Assembly (NCBI GenBank): GCA_019689955.1
Contig: JADGGM010000144.1
Location: 1 to 7,301 of the forward strand
Direction: 5' to 3'
DNA: 7,301 nt
DNA from: Gemmatimonadaceae bacterium
GTDB lineage: Bacteria; Gemmatimonadota; Gemmatimonadetes; Gemmatimonadales; Gemmatimonadaceae
Part shown: positions 1 through 6,517 of the stretch, piece after piece
Numbering within the stretch: position 1 is the stretch's first letter
Layout: the number at the start of each line of letters is the position of its first letter
Notes under the pieces: model-generated
What the model saw: the letters and a program-made list of their open reading frames with translations, nothing else
Database searches by the model: none
What the model was told of the DNA's origin: nothing
Program-made: the position numbers and the translations under genes

Positions 1-706
1 CCTCCGGCGCGCCGTCCCCCTGCACCTTGGTGGGGACGACGACGATCTCCACCGTCGGGCAGCGGCGCTGCGCGACCGAGATGATGTCGTGCAGCGCCGC
101 GCCGTCGGGGCTCGTGACCACGGCGATGCGGCGCGGGAACGGGGGGAGCGGCCGCTTGCGCGCCGCGGCGAGGAGCCCGTCGCGCTCGAGGTTCGCGATC
201 GCGAGCTCGAGCGCCTTGCGCCACAGCCCATCTCCCGCCGCTTCCATCGCGGTGACGATGAGCTGCATGTCGCCGCGCGCCGTGTACACGGTGAGCTGGC
301 CGCGCGCGGCGACCTGCATCCCGTCGTCCGGGGGTGCGGGGATGCGACGGCGGTCGCGCGCCCAGACAACGCACCGGATCTGCGAGGTCTCGTCGCGCAG
401 GCAGAAGTACCAGTGCCCGTTGCGGTGGGCCTTGAAGTCGCTCACCTCGCCCCGCACCCAGAGCGGGACGAAGGCGCCCTCGAGGACGTCCTTGGCGATC
501 TGGGTCAGCACGCTCACGGAGACGGCCGCCGCGGCGCTCGCCCCGGGCTCCTCGCGCACGAACGAGGACGCGGACTCGGGGCGCGCGGGGGGCGGGGCGA
601 TGAGCTCGTCCTCCCCCCCGGCGGATGGGCCGAAGAGATCGAGCTCGCTCCGCGCCGCGCGGCCGCGCGGGCCGCCGCCGGGGCGCCGGCCCCGCGCCCC
701 GCTCAT
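1..706 (-). CDS. xseA: Exodeoxyribonuclease VII large subunit (5' part, cut by window edge)
   Basis: XseA, with several copies of the small subunit XseB, forms exonuclease VII, which degrades single-stranded DNA into short oligonucleotides in repair. The frame runs open from the ATG at 706 to the left edge, giving 235 residues; roughly half of a ~400-450 residue protein is visible. The N-terminal OB-fold DNA-binding domain (about 61-155) contains [43 protein letters not shown] and [14 protein letters not shown]. The start of the catalytic domain follows, with [20 protein letters not shown], then LHDII and [12 protein letters not shown]. Before the OB fold there is an extra stretch of about 57 Gly/Arg/Pro/Ala-rich residues containing SELDLFG. 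The start was chosen because it overlaps the folD stop as ATGA; no clear Shine-Dalgarno is present. A start nearer the OB fold cannot be ruled out. xseB is not in the window and may follow beyond the edge. Confidence 0.95.
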   Translation of the reverse strand, partial: MSGARGRRPGGGPRGRAARSELDLFGPSAGGEDELIAPPPARPESASSFVREEPGASAAAAVSVSVLTQIAKDVLEGAFVPLWVRGEVSDFKAHRNGHWYFCLRDETSQIRCVVWARDRRRIPAPPDDGMQVAARGQLTVYTARGDMQLIVTAMEAAGDGLWRKALELAIANLERDGLLAAARKRPLPPFPRRIAVVTSPDGAALHDIISVAQRRCPTVEIVVVPTKVQGDGAPE

Positions 707-1590
707 GAGGCCAGAGCCTGCCGCGCCGCGCGGAGCGTGTTGGACAACAGCATCGCGATCGTCATCGGCCCCACCCCCTTCGGGACCGGCGTGATGCGCG
801 CGGCGACCTGCCGCGCGCTCTCGAAGTCGACGTCCCCCACGAGACGATAGCCGCTCTTCGTGCTGGCGTCCTCGACGCGGTTGATCCCCACGTCGATCAC
901 CGTCGCGCCGGGCTTCACCATGGCGCCGGTGATCATGCGCGGGCGCCCGGCGGCGACGATCAGGATGTCCGCGCGCGCGGTGTGCGCTGCGAGGTCGCGC
1001 GTCGCGCTGTGGCACACGGTCACGGTGGCGTTCGCCGCGCGCCCGCTCTGCACCATGAGCGCCATCATCGGCTTCCCGACGATGTTGCTCCGCCCGACGA
1101 TCACGCACTCGGCGCCCTTCGTCTCCACCCCGCTCCGTAGCAGCAGCTCCTGCACCCCGGCGGGGGTGCACGGCACGAACCCGTCACGATCGCCGATCAG
1201 GACCTTCCCCACGTTCACCGGGTGGAAGCCGTCGACGTCCTTGTCCGGGCGGATGCGCCGGATCACGACGTCCGGATCGATCTGCTTGGGGAGCGGCATC
1301 TGCACGAGGATGCCGTGGATCGCGGGATCGGCGTTGAGCGCGTCCACGTGCGCGAGCAGCTCGGGCTCGGTGGTGGAGGCCGGGAGCCGGATGGTGACGC
1401 TGTGCATCCCGGCCTCCTCGCACGCTTTCCCCTTGCTCTGCACGTACACCGCGCTCGCCGGGTCGTCGCCGACGAGGATCACGGCGAGGCCGGGGCGCAC
1501 GCCGCGCGCGACGAGGGCGGCCGTCTCGCGCGCCACCTCGTCCCGGATCTCGCGCGCGATCGCGGCGCCGTCGATCAGCTCAGCGGGCAA
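703..1590 (-). CDS. folD: Methylenetetrahydrofolate dehydrogenase / methenyltetrahydrofolate cyclohydrolase
   Basis: This bifunctional cytoplasmic enzyme interconverts 5,10-methylene-THF, 5,10-methenyl-THF and 10-formyl-THF, supplying one-carbon units for purine and formyl-Met synthesis. At 295 residues it has full family length. The catalytic YVQSKGK motif is at 49-55, with Lys53 as the conserved lysine. The folate-site LVQMPLP follows at 95-101, and [13 protein letters not shown] at 116-128 has Asp120. PCTPAG is at 140-145, the Rossmann-type nucleotide-binding GRSNIVGKP at 166-174, and the signature [12 protein letters not shown] at 266-277. Residue 271 is Lys where most family members have Gly (PVPGGVGP). 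The start is TTG at 1590, inside the end of rny (11-base overlap). It gives the expected N-terminus MPAELIDG, and no better start in frame is visible; the Shine-Dalgarno is weak (GGTGG 3 bases away), so translation probably relies on coupling to rny. The stop overlaps the xseA start as ATGA. Confidence 0.96.
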   Translation of the reverse strand: MPAELIDGAAIAREIRDEVARETAALVARGVRPGLAVILVGDDPASAVYVQSKGKACEEAGMHSVTIRLPASTTEPELLAHVDALNADPAIHGILVQMPLPKQIDPDVVIRRIRPDKDVDGFHPVNVGKVLIGDRDGFVPCTPAGVQELLLRSGVETKGAECVIVGRSNIVGKPMMALMVQSGRAANATVTVCHSATRDLAAHTARADILIVAAGRPRMITGAMVKPGATVIDVGINRVEDASTKSGYRLVGDVDFESARQVAARITPVPKGVGPMTIAMLLSNTLRAARQALAS

Positions 1591-3166
1591 AGTCCACCGC
1601 CCGTTGCTCGCGGATCACCACGACCTTGATCTGCCCGGGGTACTGCAGCTCCCCTTCGATGCGCCGCGCGATCTCTTCACTCAGCGATGTCATGCGGAAA
1701 TCGTCCACGTCGTCCGGGTTCACGATGACTCGAATCTCACGCCCTGCCTGAATGGCGTACACCTTCTCCACGCCGCTGTAGCTCGACGCGATCCGCTCGA
1801 GCCCCTCGAGCCGCTTCACGTACGTCTCGAACGCTTCGCGCCGCGCCCCTGGCCGCGACCCGGAGATCGCGTCGGCGGCCTGGACGAGCACGGAGATCTC
1901 GCTCTCGTGTGGGACGTCGTCGTGGTGCGCGGCGATGCAGTTGACGACCAGCGGGTGCTCGCCGTACTTCGTCGCCACCTCCACGCCGAGCTGCACGTGC
2001 GTCCCCTCGTGCTCGTGCGTCAACACCTTCCCGACGTCGTGCAGCAGCGCGCCGCGCTTGGCCATCATGACGTCCAACCCCAGCTCGGCAGCCATGATCC
2101 CGGCCAGGTGCGCGACTTCCTTCGAGTGTTGGAGGATGTTCTGCCCGTAGCTCGTCCGGTAGTGCATCCGGCCGACGAGCTTGATCAGCTCGGGGTTGAG
2201 CCCGTGTGCGCCGACCTCGTACGCGGCCTGCTCTCCCATCTCCTGGATGGCGGCCTCGACTTCCTTGCGCGACTTGGCGACGACTTCCTCGATCCGCCCG
2301 GGGTGGATGCGCCCGTCGGCGACGAGCTTGGAGAGCGCCAGCCGCGCGACCTCGCGCCGCACGGGGTCGAAGCAGGAGACCACAACGGTGTCGGGGGTGT
2401 CGTCGATGATGACGTCCACCCCCGTGGCGAGCTCGAACGCGCGGATGTTGCGCCCTTCTCTGCCGATGATGCGCCCCTTCATCTCGTCGTTGGGGAGCGA
2501 GACCGAGGAGACGCTGATCTCCGGGGTGTGCTCCGCGGCGATCCGCTGGACCGCGAGGGCGACGATCTTCTTGGCCTCGCGCTCCGCGTTTCGTCGAGCG
2601 GTCTCGCGGATCTCGCGGATCTGGTTGGCAGCTTCGGCGTGCGCCTCCTCGGCCAGCCGGTTGATCAGCTCGGCCTTGGCGTCCTGCGCCGACATCCCGG
2701 CGAGCTGCTCCAGCCGGCGCCGCTCCTCGGCGATGAGCTTCTCCAGCTCCGCCTCCCGCTCGGCGACGTTCTTCTCGCGGCGGCCCAGGTCGCTCCCGCG
2801 GCGGCCGAGCTCCTTGTCGCGTTGCTCCAGAAGGTCGAACTTCCGGTCCAGGTTGGCTTCCCGCTCCTGCACCCGGCGCTCGGCGCGCTCCAGCTCCTCG
2901 CGCCGCTTCCCGGCCTCCGCCTCCCAGCTCTCGCGGAGCTTGATCATCTCTTCCTTCCCCGCGACGATCGCCGCCTTGCGCAGGGTGTCGGCCTCACGCT
3001 CCGCTTCGGCGACCACGCGCCGAGCGGTCTCTTCCGCGGTGGCCTTGGCCGCCAGTTGGGCCCGGTGCTCAGCAGCGCGCCCGCTCCGCCGCCCGAGGAT
3101 GAAAAACGCCGCGGCGGCGATAATGATGGCTACGCCAGACGCGGCATACAGCGCGGTTTCGCTCAT
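1580..3166 (-). CDS. rny: Ribonuclease Y
   Basis: RNase Y is a membrane-anchored endoribonuclease that starts mRNA decay in bacteria that use it instead of, or with, RNase E. This protein has 528 residues, close to the family's ~520. There is one N-terminal membrane segment (about 5-24, hydrophobic and Ala/Ile-rich, followed by GRRSGR). A long charged coiled coil follows (about 30-210). The KH RNA-binding domain (about 218-280) has the GxxG loop in [15 protein letters not shown]. The HD metal-dependent phosphohydrolase domain (about 340-435) carries LLHDVGK with His376-Asp377, an upstream [13 protein letters not shown] and downstream [10 protein letters not shown]. The C-terminal part ends in [18 protein letters not shown]. 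The frame is open to 3298, but the ATG at 3166 puts the membrane helix at the N-terminus as the family requires. It overlaps folD by 11 bases and is preceded by a 243-base noncoding gap, so it probably heads a separate transcript. Confidence 0.96.
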   Translation of the reverse strand: MSETALYAASGVAIIIAAAAFFILGRRSGRAAEHRAQLAAKATAEETARRVVAEAEREADTLRKAAIVAGKEEMIKLRESWEAEAGKRREELERAERRVQEREANLDRKFDLLEQRDKELGRRGSDLGRREKNVAEREAELEKLIAEERRRLEQLAGMSAQDAKAELINRLAEEAHAEAANQIREIRETARRNAEREAKKIVALAVQRIAAEHTPEISVSSVSLPNDEMKGRIIGREGRNIRAFELATGVDVIIDDTPDTVVVSCFDPVRREVARLALSKLVADGRIHPGRIEEVVAKSRKEVEAAIQEMGEQAAYEVGAHGLNPELIKLVGRMHYRTSYGQNILQHSKEVAHLAGIMAAELGLDVMMAKRGALLHDVGKVLTHEHEGTHVQLGVEVATKYGEHPLVVNCIAAHHDDVPHESEISVLVQAADAISGSRPGARREAFETYVKRLEGLERIASSYSGVEKVYAIQAGREIRVIVNPDDVDDFRMTSLSEEIARRIEGELQYPGQIKVVVIREQRAVDFAR

Positions 3167-3176
3167 TGGATCTATG

Positions 3177-3180
3177 CTCC
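3177..3180 (-). promoter_or_regulatory. Ribosome binding site of rny
   Basis: GGAG on the minus strand lies 10 bases before the ATG at 3166. This is slightly long spacing, but it is the only purine-rich match near that ATG. It supports starting RNase Y at MSETALY and not at an upstream start in the same open frame, where the encoded residues are Arg/Pro/Ser-rich and unlike RNase Y. Confidence 0.5.
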
Positions 3181-3181
3181 A

Positions 3182-3201
3182 ACGCGACGCGTACGTCACG
3201 T
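3182..3201 (-). promoter_or_regulatory. Tetraloop hairpin directly upstream of the rny ribosome binding site
   Basis: On the minus strand ACGTGACG (3201-3194) can pair with CGTCGCGT (3189-3182) around the loop TACG (3193-3190): 8 pairs including one U-G. The hairpin ends one base before the rny Shine-Dalgarno GGAG (3180-3177). It leaves the ribosome binding site itself unpaired, so it could protect the mRNA 5' leader or modulate ribosome loading. The pairing is seen directly; a regulatory role is inferred. Confidence 0.4.
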
Positions 3202-3204
3202 AGC

Positions 3205-3333
3205 TGGGGAAACTCGCCGGCCCGCCGTCACGCCCCGTCCAGCCGGGTCGCCGGTCTCGCGCCGACGTAGGGCAGGAGACGGACGACGCTAACTGCAACG
3301 AGCACTTGAGACTACGGGCCTAGCCGGTTACTT
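3205..3333 (-). ncRNA. Self-complementary noncoding region; candidate small RNA (6S-like) or structured rny leader
   Basis: No gene is credible in the gap 3167-3409. On the minus strand it can form a long rod. AACCG (3329-3325) pairs with CG-A-GTT (3216-3211, one bulged A). GGCCCG (3320-3315) pairs with CGGGCC (3224-3219). GTCTC (3312-3308) pairs with GAGAC (3258-3254). GTGC (3305-3302) pairs with GCGC (3262-3259), and GCAG (3296-3293) with CTGC (3275-3272). A small hairpin, CCCG-GCTGGA-CGGG (3247-3234), sits on the 3' side of the large internal loop. Closing stem, asymmetric loop with a 3'-side hairpin and terminal stem resemble 6S RNA, and 6S RNA is encoded next to zapA in E. coli (ssrS). 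Against this, the 5' side of the internal loop is only about 2 nt and the rod (about 120 nt) is shorter than usual 6S RNA (about 180). It may simply be the rny 5' leader. Confidence 0.25.
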
Positions 3334-3335
3334 GG

Positions 3336-3378
3336 AAAGAAACTACGTCGCAGCCGAAGAAATGGCAACGACGTAGCT
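3336..3378 (-). terminator. Terminator-like hairpin after zapA
   Basis: Read on the minus strand, CTACGTCGTTGCC (3376-3364) can pair with GGCTGCGACGTAG (3355-3343) around the 8-base loop ATTTCTTC. That gives 8 perfect pairs, a U-G pair, one U-U mismatch and 3 more G-C pairs; a G-U and an A-U pair can extend the base. The stem is followed directly by TTTCTTT (3342-3336), an interrupted U-tract. This fits an intrinsic terminator of the pheST-zapA unit. The U-tract is imperfect, so partial read-through into rny is plausible. Confidence 0.6.
3340..3368 (-). promoter_or_regulatory. Candidate sigma-70-type promoter before rny
   Basis: On the minus strand TTGCCA (3368-3363, 5 of 6 matches to TTGACA) is followed after exactly 17 bases by TAGTTT (3345-3340). 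The latter matches TATAAT only at positions 1, 2 and 6, which are the most conserved ones. A start point would fall near 3333-3332, at the beginning of the self-complementary region and about 165 bases upstream of rny. It overlaps the zapA terminator hairpin. This is a weak match in a short search space, so it is only a candidate. Confidence 0.25.
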
Positions 3379-3409
3379 GAGCCACCTACGACGCGGACTC
3401 GCCCGAGCC

Positions 3410-3730
3410 CTACTTGGTTCCCGCGGCGCCGACGACGGGGGCCCGTTTGGTGGGGGGGAGCATACGCCGGATGTCGGTGGTGATCGCCCGGAGGCGCTCG
3501 GCCATCTCCTCCGGCACCTGGCGCGCCTTGAACAGCTCCGAGGTGATCTGCAGCGCGGCGAGAATCGCGGCCTTGTGCGACTCGACGACGACGCCGGCGT
3601 TCATGAGGCTCCGGATCGTGTCGTCGAGGTACTTGGCGACAGCGCGCGTGTGCTCGGGAGACTCGTCGCTCCGGATCGTGTACTCCTCGCCGACGATGGT
3701 CACCTTGACCGAGGATTTTCGGCTGGTCAT
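3410..3730 (-). CDS. zapA: Cell division protein ZapA
   Basis: ZapA is a cytoplasmic protein that binds FtsZ and promotes bundling of filaments in the Z-ring. This 106-residue protein has the family layout. A short N-terminal beta region of about 20 residues (VKVTIVGEEYTIRSDESPEH) matches the usual start of ZapA proteins. It is followed by the helix that opens the FtsZ-binding globular head (RAVAKYLDDTIRSLMNA) and a long C-terminal helix (about 50-92, SHKAAILAALQITSELFKAR onward). The tail after about residue 93 is Pro/Lys/Ala-rich and probably disordered. The start ATG at 3730 overlaps the stop of the coiled-coil gene by 4 bases; GGAG-like purines lie close upstream. It is the last gene before a noncoding gap, and a terminator-like hairpin begins about 32 bases after its stop. 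Placement after pheT is a common arrangement for zapA in several phyla. Confidence 0.92.
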   Translation of the reverse strand: MTSRKSSVKVTIVGEEYTIRSDESPEHTRAVAKYLDDTIRSLMNAGVVVESHKAAILAALQITSELFKARQVPEEMAERLRAITTDIRRMLPPTKRAPVVGAAGTK

Positions 3731-4062
3731 CGCTCCGCCCCCATCTCGTGCTGCTGCCTGAGGAAGCGCAGGCGGTCGAGGAGCTGCTTGGTGCGCGCCC
3801 GAGCTCCCTCGAGGCGCTGGCGCAGCTCCTGGTTCTCCCGCTCGAGCGCCTCGACGGTGCCGTTCCCGGCTCCCGCCGTACGCTCCGTGGTCGGATCATT
3901 GGCCGGCGTGGCTGCCTGGGCCAGGGCGGCGTCGAGCTCCTTGAGGCGCGCTTCGGCCTCGTGGGCACGACGCCGCCAGGCGGCCATCTCATCGCCCAGC
4001 ATGCGGATGAAGTGCTGCAGCTCCTCGAACGCGGCCAGGTCAGGTCGTTCGCTGTCGGACAC
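3727..4062 (-). CDS. Small coiled-coil protein, possible ZapB-like partner of ZapA
   Basis: I do not recognise this 111-residue protein by sequence. It has two charged, heptad-like helical segments (about 9-50 and 68-105) separated by a Pro/Thr/Gly/Asn-rich linker (about 51-68). There is no signal peptide, membrane segment or cysteine. The second segment, with VEALERENQELRQRLEGAR, is a typical coiled coil. The start is a GTG at 4062, preceded by AAGGAG with a 6-base spacer, the best ribosome binding site in the window, so this is a real gene although it overlaps the pheT end by 23 bases. Its stop overlaps the zapA start as ATGA. Tight coupling to zapA and the coiled-coil build suggest a cell-division accessory protein analogous in role to ZapB, which binds ZapA in E. 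coli. That role is inferred from context only. Homology to ZapB is not claimed, and some other structural coiled coil is possible. Confidence 0.85.
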   Translation of the reverse strand: MSDSERPDLAAFEELQHFIRMLGDEMAAWRRRAHEAEARLKELDAALAQAATPANDPTTERTAGAGNGTVEALERENQELRQRLEGARARTKQLLDRLRFLRQQHEMGAER

Positions 4063-6517
4063 CGAGCTCTCCTTCCAGGGTTCGTAACAGCTTCTCGCGT
4101 CGCCCAGCGATCTCCTTCTCTCGTAGAGTGCGCTCCGGGTGGCGGAACGTCAATCGCCAGGCGAGGCTGCGATGTCCGGCGGGCACCGCGTCCCCGCGAT
4201 ATTCGTCGAACAGCGTCAGCCGCTCCAGCAGCTCCCCCGCCGCGCTCCGCAGCGCTTGCTCCACGCGCGCGGCGGGCATGTCGTTGGGGACGAGGAGCGC
4301 GAGGTCGAACTCGGCGGCCGGCGTGGTGGGGAGCGGGCGGTACCGGATCGCCGGCACCGCTCCACGGCGCTCCGCGCTGCTCTCGCCGTACCGCGCTGAG
4401 CCGGGTGGGGCGAGCACGGCCGAGTCGATCGTGAGCAGCGTGAGCTCCACCCCGTACGCGGGCGCGGCCCACACGGGGGCGTCGAGGGGGATACGGCGGA
4501 CCACGCCGCGGACTACGCCGTCGACCACGATCTCCCAGAGTACCCCTGTCTCGGGGGCGCGCGCACCGTTCCCGCCCGCGTGCGCCCCGGCGGCGCCGCG
4601 CAGGTCGATGGTCGCGGCGGGGTACGCCACGCGCGCCATCTCTTCGGCGAGCCCCTTGGCATCCCACTCGTCGAAGTCGGGGGGGCGCTGCTCGGTCCAG
4701 TGCGGCGGGCGGCGGTGCCCCATCACCAGCGCCGCGACGCGCAGCTCCTCCACGGGGAGCGTGTCCCCCGTGGGGAGGAACGCCGAGCCCACCTCGAACA
4801 ACCGCACGTCGCGTTGCATGTGCGCCAGGTTGTGCTCCGCTCGCCGCGCGAGGGTGTCGAGGAGGTCGCGCCGCAGGTACGCCTCGTTTTCCGCGATGGG
4901 GTTTGCCACGCGCACGAACCCCTCCGCCCCGCCCTTCACGAACGGGAGCGGGCGCGCCTCGAGGAGCCCGGCGGCCACGAGCCGCTCGCGCATCCGGCGC
5001 GTCGCCACGGCGACCGCGGACTCGGGGACGGTGCCGAGCCGGAAGGGGCGCAGATCGCTGGGCAGCGCATCGTAGCCGCGGAGGCGCGCGACCTCCTCGA
5101 TCAGATCCGCCTCCAGCGCGACGTCCGGCCGCCAGCTCGGGACCACGACGTCGAGCGCGTCCGCACCGCCGGTCACGGTGAACCCGATCGCGCCGAGCAG
5201 CCGCGCGATCTCGTCGGCGTTCACCGGGTCGCCGAGCACGCGCGTGACGCGCGCCGGGCGGAGCGCGATGTGCCGGTGCTGCGCCGGGGCCGGGCGCAGA
5301 TCCACGGGCGCGCCATCCACGCGCCCGCCGGCGACGGCGATGAGCATCTCGACCGCGCGCGCGAGCGCCATCGGTTGCAGCTCCGGGTCCACCCCTCGCT
5401 CGAAGCGATAGCTCGCGTCGGTGGAGAGGCCGAGGGCGCGGCGCGTGCGACGAATGCTGCGCGGGTCGAAGTACGCGACCTCGAGGAAGATGTCCGTCGT
5501 GCTCGCCGTCACCTCGCTCGACGCGCCTCCCATCACGCCGCCCACCGCCTGCGCGCGATCGCGGTCCGCGATCACCGTCATCGACGGGTCGAGCGTCCGC
5601 GCGACGCCGTCGAGCGTGGTGAGCGTCTCACCGGGGCGCGCGGTACGAATGACGACCGCCTGCCCGGCGAGCGCCGCAAGATCGAAGGCGTGCATCGGCT
5701 GCCCCAGCTCGTGGAGCAGGTAGTTGGTCACGTCGACCACATTGTTGATCGGCCGGCTCCCCACCGCCGTGAGCCGCTCGGCGAGCCACGCCGGGCTCGG
5801 GCCCACGGTCACGCCGCGCACGACGACCCCCATGTAGCGCGGGCACCCCGTCGCGTCCTCGAGCGTGACCTCCACCCCCCCCGCGCGCGCCCCGCGCGGC
5901 GCCGCGATGGCGGCCGGGACCGAGGTGCCCGCGCTCCCGGGGACCGGCGGGATGCGCACCGTGGTCCCCGTCGCCGCGGCGATCTCGCGCGCGAGGCCGA
6001 GGTGCGAGAGGAGGTCCGGGCGGTTCGGCGTCACGTCGACCACGAACCGCACGTCGCCCACGGGGATCGCCGCGAGGAACGGCGTCCCCGGCGGCGCGGC
6101 GGTGTCGAGCTCGAGGATCCCGTCGTGCTCCTCGCCGAGCGCGAGCTCACGCGCGGAGCACAGCATCCCGTTGGAGATCGCGCCGCGGATCTTGCGCCGC
6201 TCGAGCTTGAGCCCACCGGGGAGCGTGGAGCCCGCCGGCGCGAACGGATACTTGCGCCCCACCGTCACGTTCGGCGCGCCGCAGACGACGTCGAGCAGCT
6301 CCCCCCTCCCCGCGTCGACCTTCGTCACCCACAGGTGATCGGAGTCCGGGTGGCGCGCCGCCTCGACCACGAGACCGATCACCACGTCGCGCAGGTCCTC
6401 GCGCAGGCGCACCATCTCGTCCACGGTGCAGCAGCGCGCGGTGATCAGGTCGCGGACCGCCTCGGGGGTCAGCGATACCGGTGCCAGCGACGTGAGCCAG
6501 GCGTACGACGCGTTCAT
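4040..6517 (-). CDS. pheT: Phenylalanyl-tRNA synthetase beta subunit
   Basis: This is the beta subunit of phenylalanyl-tRNA synthetase: it binds tRNA-Phe and edits mischarged Tyr-tRNA-Phe. It has 825 residues, close to the usual ~800. Domains in order: N-terminal part and EMAP-like tRNA-binding OB fold at about 40-150 ([22 protein letters not shown]); B3/B4 editing domain at about 210-380 ([20 protein letters not shown], then [12 protein letters not shown]); B5 domain at about 410-485, ending in the metal-site-like [17 protein letters not shown]; a catalytically inactive class II-like core at about 490-720; and the C-terminal FDX-ACB anticodon-binding domain at about 728-820 ([20 protein letters not shown]). 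Two Ala/Gly-rich loops (about 640-657 and 702-720) look like lineage-specific insertions. The frame continues open upstream, but the ATG at 6517, overlapping the pheS stop as ATGA, gives the proper N-terminus; a GGAG lies 11 bases upstream. The end overlaps the next gene by 23 bases. Confidence 0.97.
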   Translation of the reverse strand: MNASYAWLTSLAPVSLTPEAVRDLITARCCTVDEMVRLREDLRDVVIGLVVEAARHPDSDHLWVTKVDAGRGELLDVVCGAPNVTVGRKYPFAPAGSTLPGGLKLERRKIRGAISNGMLCSARELALGEEHDGILELDTAAPPGTPFLAAIPVGDVRFVVDVTPNRPDLLSHLGLAREIAAATGTTVRIPPVPGSAGTSVPAAIAAPRGARAGGVEVTLEDATGCPRYMGVVVRGVTVGPSPAWLAERLTAVGSRPINNVVDVTNYLLHELGQPMHAFDLAALAGQAVVIRTARPGETLTTLDGVARTLDPSMTVIADRDRAQAVGGVMGGASSEVTASTTDIFLEVAYFDPRSIRRTRRALGLSTDASYRFERGVDPELQPMALARAVEMLIAVAGGRVDGAPVDLRPAPAQHRHIALRPARVTRVLGDPVNADEIARLLGAIGFTVTGGADALDVVVPSWRPDVALEADLIEEVARLRGYDALPSDLRPFRLGTVPESAVAVATRRMRERLVAAGLLEARPLPFVKGGAEGFVRVANPIAENEAYLRRDLLDTLARRAEHNLAHMQRDVRLFEVGSAFLPTGDTLPVEELRVAALVMGHRRPPHWTEQRPPDFDEWDAKGLAEEMARVAYPAATIDLRGAAGAHAGGNGARAPETGVLWEIVVDGVVRGVVRRIPLDAPVWAAPAYGVELTLLTIDSAVLAPPGSARYGESSAERRGAVPAIRYRPLPTTPAAEFDLALLVPNDMPAARVEQALRSAAGELLERLTLFDEYRGDAVPAGHRSLAWRLTFRHPERTLREKEIAGRREKLLRTLEGELGVRQRTT
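4069..4074 (-). promoter_or_regulatory. Ribosome binding site that fixes the GTG start of the coiled-coil gene
   Basis: The minus strand reads AAGGAG followed by AGCTCG and the GTG at 4062. This is a near-consensus Shine-Dalgarno with 6-base spacing, placed inside the 3' end of pheT. It supports both the non-ATG start and the reality of the gene. Most other starts in the window depend on stop/start overlap with only weak Shine-Dalgarno sequences. Confidence 0.75.

Noticed and set aside
27..850. Two overlapping plus-strand frames over the left end
   Set aside because: Both are antisense to xseA and the end of folD. The minus-strand translation gives clear XseA motifs, while these give low-complexity Arg/Ala/Ser text.
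860..3292. An 810-codon open frame on the plus strand opposite rny and folD
   Set aside because: It is antisense to two genes with full-length, motif-bearing proteins. Its translation is Arg/Ser-rich at first and then Asp/Leu/Val-rich, with no recognisable domain. Long antisense frames are expected at this GC content.
3167..3298. An upstream extension of rny to a start at 3298
   Set aside because: The added 44 residues are Arg/Pro/Ser-rich and would bury the N-terminal membrane helix inside the protein, unlike any RNase Y. The ATG at 3166 has a Shine-Dalgarno.
3312..4667. A 451-codon minus-strand frame spanning the end of pheT, the coiled-coil gene, zapA and the gap
   Set aside because: It is in another frame from three supported genes, is extremely Arg-rich and has no domain. 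It would also read through the terminator hairpin.
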